Assembly (NCBI GenBank): GCA_964652235.1
Contig: CAZZDK010000019.1
Span: forward strand, 1-37,110
Length of the DNA stretch: 37,110 bases
Direction: 5' to 3'
Origin: CAZZDK01 sp964652235
GTDB taxonomy: Bacteria > Pseudomonadota > Alphaproteobacteria > UBA9219
Translations under genes and position numbers: made by a program
The notes under the pieces: generated by a model
Database searches by the model: none
Seen by the model: only the letters and a program-made list of their open reading frames with translations
Told to the model about the DNA's origin: nothing
Shown here: positions 16,202-23,996 of the stretch, in pieces
How positions within the stretch are numbered: the stretch's first letter is position 1
How the letters are laid out: the number at the start of each line of letters is the position of its first letter

Positions 16202-16207
16202 AGATTC

Positions 16208-16945
16208 TTACTCTATGGCCTCGGCGTCGCGCAAAACGGCGTCCGCCGTTTTCGAATAATTGCCGTCCTGATCGTGAAGAACAAAGGGAGCCTCTTCGAA
16301 AAGCCGGTAGGCTCCTTTCTTTTGCGCCCTGAAAAGAACCCGCCGCGCCGGACCGCTTTCCTTCGACCTGATAAGCCTGACGCGCGTCGCGCCGAAGAAA
16401 GGCGCCAAAAGGCTTTCTATCTCCCCTCGTCTGTCGGCCCGGTGAATCAAGGTTAAAACGCCCCTTTCTTTCAAGGCCCAGGCCGCCCGTTCGATCCAGA
16501 GGGAAAGGTTCGTCTGAGCGTCTTCCGTATTGGCTCGCCGTTTAAGAGGATGGTCCGAAACCGCGTGGCTTTTCGGGTCGTGATAGGGCGGGTTCATCGC
16601 GACATGATCGAACGCACCGCCCCAAACGTCCGGCAAAGCTGCCACGTCGCCCTGCCGGACGGAAAGGCCGCCCTCCCGCCCGCTGCGGCGAATATTGGCC
16701 TCGCAAAGCCGAACCAGCGCCTCTTCAATTTCAAGCCCGACGGCCCTTACGCCCTCCACGCGGCAGGCTACGGCCAGCATGACGCCGCCGACCCCGCACC
16801 CCAGATCGAGAAGGCTTTGTCCGTCCTGCGCGGGAACGGCGCCCGCCAGAAGGAGCGTATCCACGGCGATGCGATAGCCTTCCTTGGGCTGCAAAACCTC
16901 AAAACGACCGCCTAAGAGCTTGTCGAGCGTTGTTTCCATTTCCAT
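16208..16945 (-). CDS. TrmN6/YfiC-like adenine-N6 methyltransferase
   Basis: This 245-residue protein matches the tRNA1(Val) adenine-37-N6-methyltransferase family. GYRIAVDTLLLAGAV near residue 23 is family-typical. LLDLGCGVGGVMLAV is SAM motif I, AVGLEIEEALV is motif II, and MNPPYHDP is the NPPY catalytic motif of adenine/amino methyltransferases. In E. coli the product modifies A37 of tRNA-Val. The gene is divergent from the polyprenyl synthase with a 44-bp gap. Two nearby ATGs (16945 and 16939) are possible. Orthology to E. coli TrmN6 is likely but substrate is inferred. Confidence 0.82.
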   Translation of the reverse strand: MEMETTLDKLLGGRFEVLQPKEGYRIAVDTLLLAGAVPAQDGQSLLDLGCGVGGVMLAVACRVEGVRAVGLEIEEALVRLCEANIRRSGREGGLSVRQGDVAALPDVWGGAFDHVAMNPPYHDPKSHAVSDHPLKRRANTEDAQTNLSLWIERAAWALKERGVLTLIHRADRRGEIESLLAPFFGATRVRLIRSKESGPARRVLFRAQKKGAYRLFEEAPFVLHDQDGNYSKTADAVLRDAEAIE

Positions 16946-16961
16946 AGGGACATCCTATAAT
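16933..16961 (+). promoter_or_regulatory. promoter of the polyprenyl diphosphate synthase gene
   Basis: A perfect TATAAT (16956-16961) is 17 bp after TTTCCA (16933-16938). Transcription would start near 16968. This makes the ATG at 16960 unusable and supports the ATG at 16990 as the start of the synthase. The -35 box lies inside the first codons of the divergent methyltransferase gene. Confidence 0.65.
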
Positions 16962-16989
16962 GGGCCGTTCCTTAGACAATGGGAAAAGC

Positions 16990-18029
16990 ATGGCCCAGGT
17001 CATTTCCATAGAAGACGCCCGCCCCCAGGGCCAACCCAGGCGGGACGATCCGCTCGAAAGGCTGGCCGCCCTTTTGGCCGAGGATATGGCCGCCGTCAAC
17101 CAGGTCATCCTTCAACGCCTGGAAAGCCACGTGCCCCTNNNNNNNNNNNNNNNNNNNNNNNNAGCCACATCATCGCTTCGGGCGGCAAAAGGCTGCGCCC
17201 TCTTCTCGCGCTGGCCTCGGCGCGTTTGTGCGGCTATGCGGGCGAGCGGCACCGCAGGCTCGCGGCGGGGGTCGAGTTCATTCACACGGCGACCCTTTTG
17301 CACGACGACGTGGTGGACGGCAGCGATATGCGCCGCGCGGTCCCTTCGGCCAACGCGCTTTTCGGCAACCAAGCCAGCGTTCTGGTGGGCGACTTTCTTT
17401 TAAGCCGTGCGTTTCAGCTGATGGTCGAGGACGGCTCCATCGACGTGCTTCGCATTCTCTCGAACGCCTCGGCGGTCATAGCGGAGGGCGAGGTTCTTCA
17501 GCTTTCCGCGCAAAACGATTTCGCGACGAGCGAACAGACCTATCTGGACGTGATCCGCGCCAAGACCGCCGAGCTTTTCGCCGCCGCCTGCCGCGTGGGC
17601 GCGGTCGTCGCGGGCCGCGCCGCCGCCGAAGAGGAAGCCTTGCGGACCTACGGTCTCAATCTGGGTATCGCTTTTCAGATCGCGGACGACGTTCTTGATT
17701 ACGCGGCGCGACAGGAATACCTGGGAAAGAAACTGGGCAACGATTTCCGCGAAGGCAAAATGACCCTGCCCGTCATTCTGGCCGTCAACCGGGGCGGCGA
17801 GTCCGAGCGCGCCTTTTGGCAGCGCACCATCGTCCAGCAAAACCGGCGCGACGGCGATCTTGCCCACGCCCAGGACCTTTTGCGGCGCCACGGCGCGCTT
17901 GAGGATTGCCTTGAACGGGCGCGGCATTACGGCGCGATTGCCAAGGATTCCCTGGGCCTGCTTGGCGAAAGCGCCTTCAAAACCGCCCTTCTCGACATTG
18001 TGGACTTCACGATCGAGCGCGAGTTTTAG
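16990..18029 (+). CDS. ispB: trans-polyprenyl (octaprenyl-type) diphosphate synthase, interrupted by assembly gap
   Basis: The protein makes the long isoprenoid chain for ubiquinone by adding isopentenyl units. GGKRLRP is the family signature. LLHDDVVDGSDMRR is the first Asp-rich motif and QIADDVLDYAARQEYLGKK with GNDFREGKMTLP the second, both intact. A gap of 24 N lies between VPL (ending 17138) and SHIIASGG (from 17163). The frame before the gap is not the frame after it with 24 N, so the gap size is wrong; 22 or 25 bases would restore one open frame of about 346 residues. Chain length (octa-, nona- or decaprenyl) cannot be read directly. Confidence 0.88.
17139..17162. other. assembly gap (24 N)
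   Basis: A run of 24 undetermined bases inside the polyprenyl synthase gene. Codons on the two sides are out of register by one base, which implies that the true insert is 22 or 25 bases (one plus a multiple of three), or that there is a frameshift. Confidence 0.98.
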
Positions 18030-18042
18030 GGACCGACCTCCG

Positions 18043-19023
18043 TTATTTCGCCACAAGGCACGCGGCCTTGCGAGCGGACATCTCCGCGCAAATCGCCTTG
18101 GCTTTGGCTTCCGCGACGGGATCGCTCATGATGCGATAATAGATCCCCTTCGCGCCCAAATCCGCGCGGACAACCCCCAAAGACAGGCCGCCCAGGACAT
18201 CGGCATATTTCGCCTGAAGCTTGGCGGCCATGGCCTGCGCGGCCCCCTCGTCCGGAAGAGAAGCCAACTGCGCGCGGGCCGTCTTGCCGGAAGACGAAAC
18301 GGCGGGAGCGGCAGGCTCTTGCTTGACTTCCGCCTTCGTGGCGGACGGGATTTCCCCGCCCGTGAAAAGTTCCTTGGGCAACCGCGCCATGGCCTGTTCG
18401 GCTTTCGTTTCGTCCACGCTTTTCGGCTTCGGCGCGGCTTTTTTAACGGGCGCCGGGGTCGGCGCGGCTTTAACCGGCGTTTCCGTTTTGACGGGCGCGG
18501 GCGCAACCGCGGGAACCGGCGCGGCCTTTACGTTTTGATCCGCCGCCTTAGGCGGCTCGACCGCCGTAATGGGCGACGGCAAAGGTTCCGCCTTTTTCTC
18601 CGGCGCGGGCGGCGCAACCGCATTGGCGGCTTCGCCGATGACCTTTTCCTCGAACGTCTGAGGCGCTTGCGCTGTGGGCGCGGGCGTCTCCGGCGGCGGC
18701 AGCAAATGCTCCACGCCGCCTTCGGCGGCTTGGACCTTTTCAAGTTGCTGGAAAACCTGGACATCCTGATGAGGCACGTCGAGGCCACCCGGATCGTCGG
18801 GAATCTTTTTGATCTCGCCTTCCGCTTCGATGGTCGGAATCTCGCCCGGCGGCACTTCCTCGCTTTGCCATCTGTTCACGGCGATTCCAACGACAACGGC
18901 CAGAACCAAAAGGCCGATCAGCAAAAGCAGCCTCTTGACGTTGACGACCGGGGCGGGGCGACGCCCGAAATCGGAACGGACAGGACGCTGGGGAAAAAGC
19001 TCAGGCGGTGATTCTCTCGTCAT
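18043..19023 (-). CDS. SPOR-domain membrane protein
   Basis: This 326-residue protein has a short cytoplasmic N terminus, a membrane span at about residues 31-49, a long Pro/Ala/Lys-rich periplasmic linker (about 70-230), and a C-terminal SPOR domain beginning near ARAQLASLPDEGAAQAMAAK and ending with IYYRIMSDPVAEAKAKAIC. SPOR domains bind denuded peptidoglycan glycan strands at division sites. The gene follows argS with a 23-bp overlap, an arrangement common in alphaproteobacteria where a SPOR gene and a cell-wall hydrolase gene follow argS. Here the hydrolase is absent; a convergent gene comes next. Confidence 0.88.
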   Translation of the reverse strand: MTRESPPELFPQRPVRSDFGRRPAPVVNVKRLLLLIGLLVLAVVVGIAVNRWQSEEVPPGEIPTIEAEGEIKKIPDDPGGLDVPHQDVQVFQQLEKVQAAEGGVEHLLPPPETPAPTAQAPQTFEEKVIGEAANAVAPPAPEKKAEPLPSPITAVEPPKAADQNVKAAPVPAVAPAPVKTETPVKAAPTPAPVKKAAPKPKSVDETKAEQAMARLPKELFTGGEIPSATKAEVKQEPAAPAVSSSGKTARAQLASLPDEGAAQAMAAKLQAKYADVLGGLSLGVVRADLGAKGIYYRIMSDPVAEAKAKAICAEMSARKAACLVAK

Positions 19024-20776
19024 TTTTCATTTCCTCTAACGCTTGGCAGCCCATCACGGCCAGACCGCTCGCGAGGACGGTCTGAACAGCTTTGACGAGC
19101 GCGAGGCGCATTTTCGTCTTTTCAGGATCGTCTGCAAAGATAAATCTTAACGCCGCGTTTTCATTGCCCTTGTTCCAGAAACTGTGGAACTGGGCGGCCA
19201 GGTCCATCAGGAAAAAAGCGATTCGGTGCGGCTCTTGCGCCAGGGCCGCCGCTTCGAGGGCGCGGGGCCAATTCGCCAGGGCGCGAACGAGCGCCAAATC
19301 CTCCGCCGAGGCGATGGCGGAAAGGTCCTGCGCCGCCAGGGCCTGCGGCGAGAGATCAAGGCCGGGGATCATCTGCGCCGCGTTCCGCAAAACCGAACTG
19401 CACCGCGCATGGGCGTACTGAACGTAAAACACCGGATTGTCGCGCGAGGCTTCCACGACTTTGACAAAATCGAACTCAAGCTCGGATTCCGGCGCGCGGG
19501 TCAGCATGAAAAAGCGCACCGCGCCCGCGCCGACCTGCTCCACCATCTCCCGAAGTGTGATGAGATTGCCGGAACGTTTTGACAATTTCACCGGTTCGCC
19601 GTTCTTGAAAATCTTTACGATGTTGTTGTAGATGACCTCAAGCCGTGCCTTGCCGTCCGAAAACGCCGCCACGCCGGGCCTCATGCGGTCGAGATAGCCG
19701 CCGTGATCGGTGCCGAGAACGTTGATCATATATAAAAAGCCGCGCCGCACCTTGTCGTAATGATAAGCGAGATCCGGCATGATATAGGCCCAGTTGCCGT
19801 CGCGTTTCTTGAGCGGCCTGTCCGTACTGTCGCCGAAAAGGCTGGAGCGGAACAGGGTCAGCTCGACCGGCTCCCAATCCTCCATCGTCTTGCCTTTTGG
19901 CGGCGGCAACGTGCCTCGGTAGATCAGGTCTTTTTCGTTTAAGAGATTAAAAACCTGCTCCAACGTGCCGTTCTCGATCAGGATTCTCTCGTTCGAAAAC
20001 ACGTCGTGCGTAATGCCGATAAGGGCCAAATCTTTCTTGATTTCTTCGATGAGATATTCGGTCGCGAAAACGCGGACGGGTTCTTGCCATTCGCTTTCCG
20101 GTTTGCCAAGCCATTTGTCGCCGTCGCGCGCGGCCAGCGCCTTGGCCACATCGATCAGATACTCGCCCGGATAAAGCCCGGCGGGAATGGGGCCGATGTT
20201 CTCGCCCAAAGCTTCGCGGTAACGCAGATAGGTCGTCTGCGTCAGAACGTCGATCTGCGCGCCCGCGTCGTTCATGTAGTATTCGCGCGTCACGTCGTAG
20301 CCCGCCTTGCTTAAAAGACGGCAGAGGGCGTCGCCGATCACCGCGCCGCGCACATGGCCCGCGTGCATCGGTCCGGTGGGGTTGGCGGAAACGAACTCAA
20401 CGTTCACTTTTTGATGTTGGCCAAGGTCGCTGTCGCCGTAGGCAAGGCCCGCGCGAAGGATCGTCCTGATCTCCTCCTGCCAGACCTCGGGCCTGAGGCG
20501 CAGATTGATAAAGCCCGGCCCCGCGATGTCGGCGCTCGCCACGCCGGGAATTTTCTCAAGGCGCGGCTTCAGGATTTCGGCGATCGCGCGCGGCGGTTTG
20601 CCCGCGACCTTCGCCAAAACCATCGCCACGTTCGTGGCCATGTCGCCGTGCGCGGCTTCGCGCGGCGGCTCCACGACAAAAGAAGGCGCGGGACTCGAAA
20701 GAGTCAAAGCGCCCTCTTTCACGGCTTCTTGAAGGACGCCGTTCACGGCGGCGTGCATGGATTTGAAAATGGTCAT
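19001..20776 (-). CDS. argS: arginyl-tRNA synthetase
   Basis: This 591-residue class I enzyme charges tRNA-Arg. It has the N-terminal additional domain (residues 1-110), then EFVSANPTGPMHAGHVRGA, in which HAGH is the HIGH motif. DAGAQIDVL is family-typical and KLSKRSGN is the KMSKS equivalent. The C-terminal domain includes VQYAHARCSSVLRNA, which is part of the anticodon-binding region. Length is normal. It starts four bases after the dgt stop and overlaps the SPOR gene, so dgt, argS and the SPOR gene probably form one transcription unit. Confidence 0.97.
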   Translation of the reverse strand: MTIFKSMHAAVNGVLQEAVKEGALTLSSPAPSFVVEPPREAAHGDMATNVAMVLAKVAGKPPRAIAEILKPRLEKIPGVASADIAGPGFINLRLRPEVWQEEIRTILRAGLAYGDSDLGQHQKVNVEFVSANPTGPMHAGHVRGAVIGDALCRLLSKAGYDVTREYYMNDAGAQIDVLTQTTYLRYREALGENIGPIPAGLYPGEYLIDVAKALAARDGDKWLGKPESEWQEPVRVFATEYLIEEIKKDLALIGITHDVFSNERILIENGTLEQVFNLLNEKDLIYRGTLPPPKGKTMEDWEPVELTLFRSSLFGDSTDRPLKKRDGNWAYIMPDLAYHYDKVRRGFLYMINVLGTDHGGYLDRMRPGVAAFSDGKARLEVIYNNIVKIFKNGEPVKLSKRSGNLITLREMVEQVGAGAVRFFMLTRAPESELEFDFVKVVEASRDNPVFYVQYAHARCSSVLRNAAQMIPGLDLSPQALAAQDLSAIASAEDLALVRALANWPRALEAAALAQEPHRIAFFLMDLAAQFHSFWNKGNENAALRFIFADDPEKTKMRLALVKAVQTVLASGLAVMGCQALEEMKNDERITA

Positions 20777-20780
20777 TCCG

Positions 20781-21980
20781 TCAAATCATCGTCTCGGTCG
20801 AAAACAGGCGGCGATGCTCGTGGACGGCGAAGCGGTCCGTCATGCCCGCGATATAGTCGGCGATAACGCGGGCTTTGAAGGCGTCTTCGGTTTCACGTCC
20901 TCGCACCGGCGCGTACCATTCGTTCGGCAGGCAATCCGGCTTGTCCATCAGCATGGCGAACATTTCCTTCACCACGCGCTCGGACTTGGCGCACATCCGG
21001 TTGACCTTGCTGTGCCAATACATACGCTGTTTCAAAAACTCGCGCAGGGTCCGCAAGTGCTGCTGCATGGCGAAGCTGAAGCGGGCTGTCGGCTCTTTGG
21101 CCTTGCGGATGTCGGCGGCGCTTTCGGGCTTGAGCGTGACGAGCGCGGTGCGCGTGGCGTCCATCATGTCCATGACCATCGTGCCGATAACCTGGCGCAC
21201 GACGGCGTGGACGATGCGATGCTTTTCGGCCTTGGGATGATGGCGCAGCGTGTCTTCGAGGATCGGGCCGAAGAGCGGCAGCCCCTTCAAATCCTCGAAC
21301 CCGAAAAACCCGGCGCGATAGCCGTCGTCGATGTCGTGCGTGCTGTAGGCGATGTCGTCGGCTAGCGCCGCAATCTGCCCTTCAAGCCCGGCGAAGCGGC
21401 CAAGCTCCAGATCGTAGCGGATGTTGAACTCGGCCACGGTCGGCGGCAGGGCCTCGCCCGGTTTTTCCGGCAAAAGGGGGCCGTTATGCTTGACCACGCC
21501 TTCAAGCGTCTCCCAGGTGAGGTTCAGCCCGTCGAAATCGAGGTAGCGCTTTTCAAGCGTCGTCAGGACGCGGAAAGATTGCTCGTTATGGGAAAAGCCG
21601 CCGTAAGGCCGCATGACCTCGGCCAAAGCGGCCTCGCCCGCGTGGCCAAAGGGCGGATGGCCCAGATCGTGCGCGAGGGCGATGGCCTCGGTCAAATCCT
21701 CGTTAAGGCCGAGCGTCCGCGCGATGGAACAGGCGATCTGCGCCACCTCCAGCGTGTGCGTCAGGCGCGTGCGGTAATAATCGCCTTCGCTCTCGATGAA
21801 AACTTGCGTCTTGTTCCGTAATTTCCGAAAGCCGCCGGAATGGATAATGCGGTCGCGATCGCGCTGGAACTCCGTGCGCGTCTCGCTGGGGGGTTCAGGG
21901 ATCAGCCGACCGCGGGTTTGCACAGCCTTGGTGGCGTAAGGGGCGAGCGCAACGCTCGAGTCTTGCATATAGCCAGTCAT
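20781..21980 (-). CDS. dgt: deoxyguanosinetriphosphate triphosphohydrolase-like protein (HD domain)
   Basis: This 399-residue protein belongs to the dGTPase-like type 2 family, which hydrolyses dNTPs to nucleosides and triphosphate. FQRDRDRIIHSGGFRKLRNKTQVF is present near residue 38 in two adjoining pieces. The metal-binding HD set is RLTHTLEV, ALAHDLGHPPFGHAGE and ALADDIAYSTHDIDDG. An alternative start four residues later (21968) is possible. It heads the dgt-argS-SPOR unit and is divergent from the exonuclease III gene with a gap of about 40 bp. Confidence 0.92.
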   Translation of the reverse strand: MTGYMQDSSVALAPYATKAVQTRGRLIPEPPSETRTEFQRDRDRIIHSGGFRKLRNKTQVFIESEGDYYRTRLTHTLEVAQIACSIARTLGLNEDLTEAIALAHDLGHPPFGHAGEAALAEVMRPYGGFSHNEQSFRVLTTLEKRYLDFDGLNLTWETLEGVVKHNGPLLPEKPGEALPPTVAEFNIRYDLELGRFAGLEGQIAALADDIAYSTHDIDDGYRAGFFGFEDLKGLPLFGPILEDTLRHHPKAEKHRIVHAVVRQVIGTMVMDMMDATRTALVTLKPESAADIRKAKEPTARFSFAMQQHLRTLREFLKQRMYWHSKVNRMCAKSERVVKEMFAMLMDKPDCLPNEWYAPVRGRETEDAFKARVIADYIAGMTDRFAVHEHRRLFSTETMI

Positions 21981-22020
21981 AGGGGCAGACTAACGCGGCG
22001 TGAAAGGTTTGGCTAGACGT

Positions 22021-22794
22021 ATGTATATCGCGACATGGAACGTCAATTCGGTCCGGGCGCGGATCGAAAACGTGAGGGGTTGGCTGAGAAACCGAGCTCC
22101 CGACGTTCTCCTTTTGCAGGAAATCAAGTGCGAAACGGACGCTTTCCCTCGCCTGGAGTTCGAGGCGCTGGGCTATCAATGCCATATTGCGGGACAGAAA
22201 AGCTATAACGGCGTCGCTCTGCTCTCGCGCCTTCCGGCGACGGACCTCCTAGACCGCCTGCCCGGCGACGAGTCGGACGCACAGGCCCGCTTTATCGAAG
22301 CAGAGATAGGCGGCTTGCGGATCGCCTCGCTTTACGCGCCGAACGGCAACCCGCTCGGCTCGGACAAGTATGAGGCCAAGCTGGCCTGGATGCAGCGCCT
22401 CAAGGCGCACGTTCAGGCTTTGCTAAGGGAGGAAAGGCCCTTTATCCTCGGCGGGGATTTCAACGTCATCCCCGCGCCGGAAGACGTGTACGAACCGAAG
22501 GCCTGGGAGGGCGACGCCCTCTTCCACCCCCAAACAAGAGCCGCCTGGCGTGAAATCGTGAATCTGGGCCTCACGGACGCTTTTCGCGCCCTGCACCCGG
22601 ACGAAAAGGAAGCCTATACATTTTGGGATTATCAGGCCGGGGCCTGGCCGCGCAACCTGGGGTTGCGGATCGACCATTTCCTTCTGTCCCCCGAAGCCGC
22701 CGACCGCCTGACCGCCTGCGCCATCGACCGCGCCCCCAGAGGCCAAGACAAGGCCTCCGACCACACCCCGGTGGTGGTGGAGATCGGTGGATAG
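22021..22794 (+). CDS. xthA: exodeoxyribonuclease III
   Basis: This 257-residue protein is an ExoIII/APE-type enzyme, which cuts abasic sites in base-excision repair and trims 3' ends. Catalytic landmarks are YIATWNVNSVRAR at the start, LLLQEIKCE (metal-binding Glu), YAPNGNPLGSDKY, GGDFNVIP, and the C-terminal SDHTPVVVEI with the catalytic Asp-His. The ATG at 22021 gives the family-typical N terminus, so I reject the GTG at 22000. The last 41 bases of this gene are repeated as a fragment at 24088-24128 between two of the paralogous genes downstream. Confidence 0.95.
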   Translation: MYIATWNVNSVRARIENVRGWLRNRAPDVLLLQEIKCETDAFPRLEFEALGYQCHIAGQKSYNGVALLSRLPATDLLDRLPGDESDAQARFIEAEIGGLRIASLYAPNGNPLGSDKYEAKLAWMQRLKAHVQALLREERPFILGGDFNVIPAPEDVYEPKAWEGDALFHPQTRAAWREIVNLGLTDAFRALHPDEKEAYTFWDYQAGAWPRNLGLRIDHFLLSPEAADRLTACAIDRAPRGQDKASDHTPVVVEIGG

Positions 22795-22924
22795 GGCCGC
22801 CATTCCCCCCTCACCTCCGTCTGGCTTCAGCCTCAGGTACGTCCGTGGCGTGGTGCGTGGCCGTTGTTCCTGGCCGCCGCGTACCCCCCGCCGCCCGCCG
22901 CAAGACCGCCGGGACGGATGGGGC
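22754..22924. repeat. 171-bp direct repeat, copy 1 (xthA 3' end plus paralogue A 3' end)
   Basis: The segment runs from the last codons of the exonuclease III gene through the stop, the short convergent spacer and the final codons of paralogue A. It recurs at 24088-24258 with about ten differences (roughly 94% identity by eye). It contains a run of six C (22884-22889), where copy 2 has seven. Confidence 0.9.
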
Positions 22925-23996
22925 CGTTCGGTTGCAATTGGCTGCGTTGATTGAGGAAAGGTTTTTGGTTTTTCTTCCCTTGGAGAGCTTTCTTTTCCTT
23001 GGTCGGACTTGTTTCCTCAATAACCTCAAGATCGGAAGCGGGCACGCCATAAACATACTCTTTCTTCGGTTCTGTTTCATGGGGGATAGCAACCCAAACA
23101 GTCCCGTTTGGATCAACCCGCCTTGCTACGCCGCCCACCCCTTTCATAAGGTAAGTTTGTCTTGGCTTATCATCACCGATGCTTATAGGGGAACCGACCG
23201 TGATTCTCTTCGTCTCGGTATACCTAAGGACCCGCACCTTTCGCCCCGCGACAAAAACGCTCCGATCCACCACGTCACTCCAGTTTTTCTTTTCTTTCCG
23301 TTTTTCTTCCTCTGCCCGTTCTTCTGCTGACAACTGATAATCCTTTATCGCCGTCACGCCCAAAAAAACGGCGAGCGCAGCAGCAGCAAGAATGGCTCCA
23401 TATTTTATGAACCCTATCATAGGGCTATAACCGCCTGATTTTCTAAAAATGCCATTCCCATCAAATGACATATTTGGCCTAAGAATCTTATGAAATTTCC
23501 TTCCGTCAGACAGTTCTCCAGAAAATTGGTAGACGATAAAAGTTTCAAAATTCTTTTTAACGACCTCTCTCATTTGAGCATTGCCGTCTAAAGAACAACG
23601 CAAAAGCATCGTGTCCTTGTTATTTTCATCAAGATGTTTAGAATTTTCGAGTCTGTAAGTAAGTTTTGCTCCGCTTACGTGCATCGTATGGGCCGTACCG
23701 CTTCTCAGTTCCGTACTACCATTTCTGATAAATCGGTGACTGGCCCACTCCGATTCCACGTCGTAAAAGAGCGGCACAACATCCACGCTGATCCATTTGA
23801 TATGAGTCGAATGCCCTCTTCGAACATTTCTGTCGCGAACTCGAATTGAGAAATTATGAGGAACCGTCACCCCATCTTCTGCAAGGTGTCTTTCGAAACC
23901 CCCGCTTAAGACTGATATGTCAACCTTGGAAAGGTCAAAAATGAAACTTTCTTTTCCTGTATCTTGATTTCTTTTGTCTCCAGACACATTCCTCAT
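22833..23996 (-). CDS. unknown single-span membrane protein, paralogue A
   Basis: I do not recognise this 387-residue family. Residues 1-190 form a domain shared with paralogue B; common landmarks are HIKWISVDVV near 65-74 and VYQFSGELSDGRKFHKI near 155-171. One membrane span lies at about 193-213, followed by a charged helix. Next comes a small domain shared with B and C (DRSVFVAGRKVRV, KGVGGVARRVDPNGTVWVAI), SH3-like in feel. The tail reads QRSQLQPNGPIRPGGLAAGGGG, then a basic end, GHAPRHGRT. The ATG at 23996 has GGAGG eight bases upstream and overlaps the stop of B as ATGA. It is the last gene of the three-paralogue unit and converges on xthA. Confidence 0.75.
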   Translation of the reverse strand: MRNVSGDKRNQDTGKESFIFDLSKVDISVLSGGFERHLAEDGVTVPHNFSIRVRDRNVRRGHSTHIKWISVDVVPLFYDVESEWASHRFIRNGSTELRSGTAHTMHVSGAKLTYRLENSKHLDENNKDTMLLRCSLDGNAQMREVVKKNFETFIVYQFSGELSDGRKFHKILRPNMSFDGNGIFRKSGGYSPMIGFIKYGAILAAAALAVFLGVTAIKDYQLSAEERAEEEKRKEKKNWSDVVDRSVFVAGRKVRVLRYTETKRITVGSPISIGDDKPRQTYLMKGVGGVARRVDPNGTVWVAIPHETEPKKEYVYGVPASDLEVIEETSPTKEKKALQGKKNQKPFLNQRSQLQPNGPIRPGGLAAGGGGYAAARNNGHAPRHGRT

